A stretch of DNA of 64,000 bases from Symsagittifera roscoffensis (Eukaryota; Xenacoelomorpha; Acoela; Convolutidae), in NCBI RefSeq assembly GCF_963678635.1, contig NC_087066.1, positions 11,268,517-11,332,516 of the forward strand, in the 5' to 3' direction. The translations under genes were made by a program, and so were the position numbers. Below, piece after piece: positions 56,501-64,000 of this stretch (the stretch's first letter is position 1; each line of letters starts with the position of its first letter). Under the pieces are notes generated by a model. That model made no database searches, was not told where the DNA came from, and saw only the letters and a program-made list of their open reading frames with translations.

Positions 56501-56879
56501 TCGACTCATGATTCGACCCTGTTTGACCCATGATTTGACTTTGTTGACTATACTGTTCGTTCGACCGTCGTAAATTGCGACGAAAATCGGATTCCGTTCG
56601 ACCGTGTCGGCCGAATCATAGTCGAACACCTCAGCCCGGGGGAAAACAAAAAAAAATAAGTTAAATCATGTTGAGATATCTCCTTGGGAAACAGTCGTCT
56701 ATTTGTTGTTAAAATTAAATAAGATAACTTTAGTTTGTTGCCAAAAAAAATAGGTACTGCAAAAAACGTCTACTTTAAAATTAGGCAATTTACTGCGGCA
56801 GTATTCATCTTCTATAATTGCCCGAGCAACTGGGGTCCTAAATGGTTTTTCTTAGTATTTGAGCTGGTATCTGCCTTCA
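50349..56879. repeat. ~4.2-kb higher-order repeat, two copies
   Basis: 50349-52669 corresponds to 54580-56879 (shifts 4231, 4253, 4255 and 4209 bp at successive landmarks), including the truncated and full ~340-bp segments in the same order. The truncated pair shares the same cut point, so truncation preceded duplication. Confidence 0.8.
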
Positions 56880-57919
56880 CGATTTGACCCTGTTCGACCG
56901 TGTTTGACTCATGATTCGACTCTGTTTGACTCATAATTCGACCCTGTTCGACTCATGATTCGACCCTGTTCGACCGGGTACGACTCATGATTCGACCTTG
57001 TTGGACTCTATCGACCTGTTTGACTCATGATTCGACCCTGTTTGACCAATGATTCGACTTTGTTGACTATACTATTCGTTCGACCGCCGTAAATTTTGAC
57101 GAAAAATGGACACCGTTTGACCGTGTCGGCCGAATCATAGTCGAACACCTCAGCCCGAGGGAAAACAAAAAAAAATAAGTTAAATCATGTTGAGATATCT
57201 CCTTGGGAAACAGTCGTCTATTTGTTGTTAAAATTAAATAAGATAACTATAGTTTGTTGCCAAAAAAAATAGGTACTGCAAAAAACGTCTACTTTAAAAT
57301 TAGGCAATTTACTGCGGCAGTATTCATCTTCTATAATTGCCCGAGCAACTGGGGTCCTAAATGGTTTTTCTTAGTATTTGAGCTGGTATCTGCCTTCATG
57401 ATTCGACCCTGTTCGACCGTGTTTGACTCATGATTCGACTCTGTTTGACTCATGATTCGACCCTGTTCGACTCATGATTCGACCCTGTTCGACCGGGTAC
57501 GACTCATGATTCGACCTTGTTGGACTCTATCGACCTGTTTGACTCATGATTCGTCCCTGTTTGACCAATGATTCGACTTTGTTGACTATACTATTCGTTC
57601 GACCGCCGTAAATTTTGACGAAAATTGGACACCGTTTGACCGTGTCGGCCGAATCATGAGTCGAACACCTCTGCCCGGGAGAAAACAAAAAGAAATAATT
57701 TAGATCATGTTGAGATATCTCCTTGAGAAACAGTCGTATACTTGATGTTAAAATTAAAAAAGATAACTATAGTTTGTTGTCAAAAAAAATTAGGTACTGC
57801 AAAAAAATTTTACTTTAAATTTAAGCAATTAACTGCGGCAGTATTCATCTTCTATAATTGCCCGAACAACTGGGGGTCCTAAATGGTTTTTTATTAGTAT
57901 TTGAGCTAGTATCTGCACT
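51374..57919. repeat. ~340-bp interspersed segments, cluster of seven
   Basis: Full copies at 52331-52669, 53401-53740, 56540-56879, 57059-57397 and 57578-57919; truncated copies (~131 bp) at 51374-51504 and 55629-55758, both cut after ataatttagatc and joined directly to satellite. The last three full copies recur every 519 bp. Several copies here read cgaatcatagtcgaac in place of cgaatcatgagtcgaac, a shared 1-bp deletion that marks a subfamily. Confidence 0.9.
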
Positions 57920-60550
57920 CATGATTCGACCCTGTTCGACCGTGTTCGACTCATGATTCGACCTTGTTTGACTCATGATTCGACCTAGTTCGACTCATGA
58001 TTCGACCGTGTTCGACTCATGATTCGACCCTGATCGACTCATGATTCGACCGTGTTCGACTCTATCGACCCTTTCCGACTCATGATTCGACACTGTTCGA
58101 CTCATGATTCGACAATGTTCGACTCATGATTCGACCAAGTTTGACTCTATCGACCCTGTTCGTCACGTGATTCGACCCTGTTCGACCCATGATTCGACCG
58201 TGTTCGACTCATGATTCGACACTGCTCGACTCATGATTCGACCCTGTTTGACTCATTATTTGAACCTGTTCGACTCATGTTTCGATCCTGTTCAACTCAT
58301 GATTCGACACTGTTCGACTCATGATTCGACGCTGTTTGACTCTATCGACCCTGTTCGGCTCATGATTCGACCCTATTCGACCGTGTTTGACTCATGATTT
58401 GGCCCTGTTCGACCCATGATTCGATCGTGTTTGACCCATGATTCGACCGTGTTCGACTCATGATTCGACACTGTTCGACTCAGGATTCGACCGTGTTTGA
58501 TTCATGATTCGACCCTGTTCGACTCATGATTCGATCCTGTTCAACTCATGATTCGACCATGTACGACTCATAATTTGACCTTGTTCGACTCTATCGACCA
58601 TGTTCGACTCATTATTCGACCCTGTTCGACTCATGATTCGACCCTGTTCGACTCATGATTCGACATTGTTCGACAAATGATTCGACACTGTTTGACTCAT
58701 GATTCGACACTGTTCGACCGTGTACGACGCATGATTCGACCCTGTTTGACTCATGAATCGACCGCGTTCGACTCATGATTCGACTCTGTTTAACTCTATC
58801 GACCCTGTTCGTCACGTGATTCGACCCTGTTCGACCCATGATTCGATCCTGTTCAACTCATGATTGGACACTGTTCGACTCATGATTCGACCCTGTTTGA
58901 CTCTATCGACTCTGTTCGGCTCATGATTCGACCCTGTTCGACCGTGTTTGACTCATGATTTGGCCCTGTTCGACCCATGATTCGATCGTGTTTGACCCAT
59001 GATTCGACCGTGCTCGACTCATGATTCGACACTGTTCGAATCAGGATTCGACCGTGTTTGATTCATGATTCGACCCTGTTCAACTCATGATTCGACCATG
59101 TACGACTCATAATTTGACCTTGTTCGACTCTATCGACCCTGTTCGACTCATTATTCGACCCTGTTCGACTCATGATTCGACCCTGTTCGACTCATGATTC
59201 GACACTGTTCGACAAAAGATTCGACACTGTTTGACTCATGATTCGACACTGTTCGACCGTGTACGACGCATGATTCGACCCTGTTTGACTCATGAATCGA
59301 CCGTGTTCGACTCATGATTCAACTCTTTTTAACTCTATCGACCCTGTTCGACTCATGATTCGACCCTGTTTGACTCATGATTCGACCTTGTTCGACTCAT
59401 GATTCGACCCTGTTCGACTCATGGTTCGACCCTGTTTGACTCTATCGACCCTGTTCGACTCATGACTCGAACCTGTTCGCCCATGTTCGACTCGTGATTC
59501 GACCCTGTTCGACGCATGATTCGACCCTGTTTGACCCATGATTCGACCGAATTCGACTCATGATTCGACACTGTTTGACTCATGATTCGACCCTGTTCGA
59601 CCGTGCTTCACTCATGATTCGACCCTGTTCGACTCATGATTCGACCCTTTTCGACTCATGATTCGACCCTGTTCGACTAATGATTCGACCGTGTTTGACT
59701 CGTGATTCGACCCTGTTCGACTCTATCGACCCTTTTCGACACATGATTCGACCCTGTTCGACTCATGATTCGACACTGTTCGACTCATGATTCGACCCTG
59801 TTCGACCGAGTTCGACTCATGATTCGATCCTGTTTGACTCATGATTTGACCGTTTTCGACTCATGATTCCATCATCTTCGACTCTATCGACCTTGTTCCA
59901 CTCATGATTCGACCCTGTTCGACTCATGATTCGACCGTGTTCGACTCATGATTCCACCGTGTTCGAATCATGATTCGAGCCTGTTTGACTCATGATTCGA
60001 CTCTGTTCGACTCCTGATTCGACAGTGTTCGACTCATGATTGGACCTTGTTCGACTCTATCGACCCTGTTCGGCTCATGATTCGACCCTGTTCGACCGTG
60101 TTTGACCCATGATTCGACCGTGCTCGACTCATGATTCGACACTGTTCGAATCAGGATTCGACCGTGTTTGATTCATGATTCGACCCTGTTCAACTCATGA
60201 TTCGACCATGTACGACTCATAATTTGACCTTGTTCGACTCTATCGACCCTTTTCGACACATGATTCGACCCTGTTCGACTCATGATTCGACACTGTTCGA
60301 CTCATGATTCGACCCTGTTCGACCGAGTTCGACTCATGATTCGATCCTGTTTGACTCATGATTTGACCGTTTTCGACTCATGATTCCATCATCTTCGACT
60401 CTATCGACCTTGTTCCACTCATGATTCGACCCTGTTCGACTCATGATTCGACCGTGTTCGACTCATGATTCCACCGTGTTCGAATCATGATTCGAGCCTG
60501 TTTGACTCATGATTCGACTCTGTTCGACTCCTGATTCGACAGTGTTCGAC

Positions 60551-63500
60551 TCATGATTGGACCTTGTTCGACTCTATCGACCCTGTTCGGCTCATGATTC
60601 GACCCTGTTCGACCGTGTTTGACTCATGATTCGGCCCTGGTCGACCCATGATTCGACCGTGTTCGACCCATGATTCGACCGTGTTCGACTCATGATTCGA
60701 CCGTGTTCGACTCATGACTCGAACCTGTTCGCCCATGTTCGACTCGTGATTCGACCCTGTTCGACGCATGATTCGACCCTGTTTGACCCATGATTCGACC
60801 GAATTCGACTCATGATTCGACACTGTTTGACTCATGATTCGACCCTGTTCGACCGTGCTTCATTCATGATTCGACCCTGTTCGACTCATGATTCGACCGC
60901 ATTCGACTCATGATTCGACCGTATTCGATTTATGATTCCACCCTGTTCGACACTATCAACCCTGTTCGACTCATGATTCGACCCTGTTCGACTCATGATT
61001 CGACCCTGTTCGACTCAGGATTTGACCCTGTTTGGCTTTATCGACCCTGTTCGACTCATGATTTGACCCTGTTTGACCTTGTTCGGCTCATAATTTGACC
61101 CTTTTCGACTCATGATTCGACCCTGTTCGACTAATGATTTGACCGTGTTTGACTCGTGATTCGACCCTGTTCAACTCTATCGACCCTTTTCGACACATGA
61201 TTCGACCCTGTTCGACCCATGATTCCACCGTGTTCGACTCATGATTCGACCGTGTTCGACTCATGATTCGACCCTGTTCGACCGTGTTCGACTCATGATT
61301 CGATCCTGTTTGACTCATGATTTGACCGTTTTCGACTCATGATTCCATCACCTTCGACTCTATCGACCCTGTTCGACTCATGATTCGACCCTGTTCGACT
61401 CATGATTCGACCGTGTTCGACTCATGATTCCACCGTGTTCGACTCATGATTCGACCCTGTTCGACTCATGATTCGACCCTGTTCGACTCAGGATTTGACC
61501 CTGTTTGGCTTTATCGACCCTGTTCGACTCAAGATTTGACCCTGTTTGACCTTGTTCGGCTCATTATTTGGCCCTTTTCGACTCATGATTCGACCCTGTT
61601 CGACTAATGATTTGACCGTGTTTGACTCGTGATTCGACCCTGTTCGACTCTATCGACCCTTTTCGACACATGATTCGACCCTGTTCGACCCATGATTCCA
61701 CCGTGTTCGACTCATGATTCAACCGTGTTCGACTCATGATTCGACCCTGTTCGACCGTGTTCGACTCATGATTCGATCCTGTTTGACTCATGATTTGACC
61801 GTTTTCGACTCATGATTCCATCACCTTCGACTCTATCGACCCTGTTCGACTCATGATTCGACCCTGTTCGACTCATGATTCGACCGTGTTCGACTAATGA
61901 TTCCACCGTGTTCGAATCATGATTCGAGCCTGTTTGACTCATGATTCGACTCTGTTCGACTCCTGATTCGACAGTGTTCGACTCATGATTGGACCTTGTT
62001 CGACTCTATCGACCCTGTTCGGCTCATGATTCGACCCTGTTCGACCGTGTTTGACTCATGATTCGGCCCTGTTCGACCCATGATTTGACCGCGTTCGACC
62101 CATGATTCGACCGTGTTCGACTCATGATTCGACACTGTTCGACTCATGATTCGACCATGTACGACTCATAATTTGACCTTGTTCGACTCTATCGACCCTG
62201 TTCGACTCATTATTCGACCCTGTTCGACTCATGATTCGACCGTGTTCGACTCATGATTCGACAATGTTCGACAAATGACTCGACACTGTTTGACTCATGA
62301 TTCGACCCTGTTCGACCGTGTACGACGCATGATTCGACCCTGTTTGACTCATGAATCGACCGTGTTTGACTCATGATTCGACTCTGTTCGACTCTATCGA
62401 CCCTGTTTGACTCATAATTCGACCCTGTTTGACTCATGATTCGACCCTGTTTGACTCATGATTCGACCCTATTCGACTCATGGTTCGACCCTGTTTGACT
62501 CTATCGACTCTGTTCGACTCATGACTCGAACCTGTTCGCCCGTGTTCGACTCGTGATTCGACCCTACTCGACGCATGATTCGACCCTGTTTGACCCATGA
62601 TTCGACCGAATTCGACTCATGATTCGACACTGTTTGACTCATGATTCGACCCTGTTCGACCGTGCTCCACTCATTATTCGACCCTGTTCGACTCATGATT
62701 CGACCGCATTCGACTCATGATTCGACTGTATTCGACTTATGATTCCACCCTGTTCGACACTATCAACCCTGTTCGACTCATGATTCGACCCTGTTCGACT
62801 CATGATTCGACCCTGTTCGACTCAGGATTTGACCCTGTTCGACCTTTTTCGGCTCATGATTTGACCCTTTTCGACTCATGATTCGACCCTGTTCGACTAA
62901 TGATTCGACCCTGTTTGGCTTTATCGACCCTGTTCGACTCATGATTTGACCCTGTTCGACCTTTTTCGGCTCATGATTTGACCCTTTTCGACTCATGATT
63001 CGACCCTGTTCGACTAATGATTCGACCCTGTTTGGCTTTATCGACCCTGTTCGACTCAAGATTTGACCCTGTTTGACCTTGTTCGGCTCATTATTTGACC
63101 CTTTTCGACTCATGATTCGACCCTGTTCGACTAATGATTTGACCGTGTTTGACTCGTGATTCGACCCTGTTCGACTCTATCGACCCTTTTCGACACATGA
63201 TTCGACCCTGTTCGACCCATGATTCCACCGTGTTCGACTCATGATTCAACCGTGTTCGACTCATGATTCGACCCTGTTCGACCGTGTTCGACTCATGATT
63301 CGATCCTGTTTGACTCATGATTTGACCGTTTTCGACTCATGATTCCATCACCTTCGACTCTATCGACCCTGTTCGACTCATGATTCGACCCTGTTCGACT
63401 CATGATTCGACCGTGTTCGACTAATGATTCCACCGTGTTCGAATCATGATTCGACCCTATTCGACTCATGGTTCGACCCTGTTTGACTCTATCGACCCTG

Positions 63501-64000
63501 TTCGACTCATGACTCGAACCTGTTCGCCCGTGTTCGACTCGTGATTCGACCCTACTCGACGCATGATTCGACCCTGTTTGACCCATGATTCGACCGAATT
63601 CGACTCATGATTCGACACTGTTTGACTCATGATTCGACCCTGTTCGACCGTGCTCCACTCATTATTCGACCCTGTTCGACTCATGATTCGACCGCATTCG
63701 ACTCATGATTCGACTGTATTCGACTTATGATTCCACCCTGTTCGACACTATCAACCCTGTTCGACTCATGATTCGACCCTGTTCGACTCATGATTCGACC
63801 CTGTTCGACTCAGGATTTGACCCTGTTTGGCTTTATCGACCCTGTTCGACTCATGATTTGACCCTGTTCGACCTTTTTCGGCTCATGATTTGACCCTTTT
63901 CGACTCATGATTCGACCCTGTTCGACTAATGATTCGACCCTGTTTGGCTTTATCGACCCTGTTCGACTCAAGATTTGACCCTGTTTGACCTTGTTCGGCT
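60551..64000. repeat. Higher-order satellite repeat at the right edge (~1-kb units)
   Basis: Variant blocks at 61088, 61564 and 63091 are near copies; 62478 and 63466 are 988 bp apart and almost identical; 60910 matches 63705. Local homogenisation continues up to the window edge. Confidence 0.7.

Larger units (their letters stand above)
44928..64000. repeat. Satellite array, right block
   Basis: At least 19 kb of the same satellite, running off the window. Variant blocks seen in the left array recur here (compare 1644-1862 with 45509-45727, 62478-62696 and 63466-63684), which shows a common origin of both flanks. Seven copies of the ~340-bp segment lie at 51.4-57.9 kb. The many short frames with IRPCSTHDSTLFDS (plus) or SNHESNTVE (minus) peptides are satellite artefacts. 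Confidence 0.97.

Overview
The window is animal (metazoan) nuclear DNA: two virus-like DNA transposons of the Polinton/Maverick group sit inside one long tandem satellite array. Evidence for a eukaryotic host is the kilobase-scale satellite with higher-order structure, a GT-AG intron that restores the polymerase reading frame, AT-rich non-coding DNA and a tRNA-like (SINE-like) insertion. The gene families suit an invertebrate (a nematode is plausible), but nothing here fixes the species. No bacterial genes, rRNA or CRISPR array were seen.

Layout: satellite 1-7535; element P1 7536-24126; satellite 24127-27233; element P2 27234-44927; satellite 44928-64000. The satellite has the same orientation in all three blocks, so both elements appear to have inserted into one pre-existing array. 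The monomer is about 22 bp (two TTCGAC cores, alternately 10 and 12 bp apart) and builds higher-order units of about 0.4 to 4.2 kb. Twelve copies of an unrelated ~340-bp segment (two truncated) are interspersed at 24.4-26.9 kb and 51.4-57.9 kb.

P1 (16.6 kb) has ~235-bp terminal inverted repeats starting AGT and ending ACT, with a near-matching 6-bp target duplication (tcgacc/tcgaac). Its genes are DNA polymerase B (minus strand, 8.1-12.6 kb), a central divergent pair (U gene; PC4-like gene), then a minus-strand cluster reading from right to left: X, Y1, Y2, Z, a small membrane protein, packaging ATPase, GNV, W, integrase, minor capsid, major capsid remnant, protease. Intact reading frames are the integrase, protease, small membrane protein and probably W; the rest carry frameshifts, stops or deletions.

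P2 (17.7 kb) carries a diverged set of the same genes: protease, major capsid, small basic virion protein, minor capsid, integrase, W/GNV/Z, Y2, Y1 and the PC4-like gene on the minus strand; the U gene and polymerase B on the plus strand. Its terminal inverted repeats are arrays of a ~28-bp repeat, much longer on the left than on the right. Almost every gene is broken.

Relative to polB, the structural block (17.0-23.6 kb in P1) is inverted between the two elements. Each has a different internal deletion: P1 lost the end of minor capsid, the basic virion protein and most of major capsid; P2 lost the end of Z, the membrane protein and the ATPase. Neither could make a particle alone. The most interesting points are the PC4-like gene in both elements, three E2F-like sites at 30-bp spacing upstream of P2 polB, conserved subterminal non-coding blocks, foldback or repeat-array termini with long G runs, and one inverted satellite monomer inside each full ~340-bp segment.
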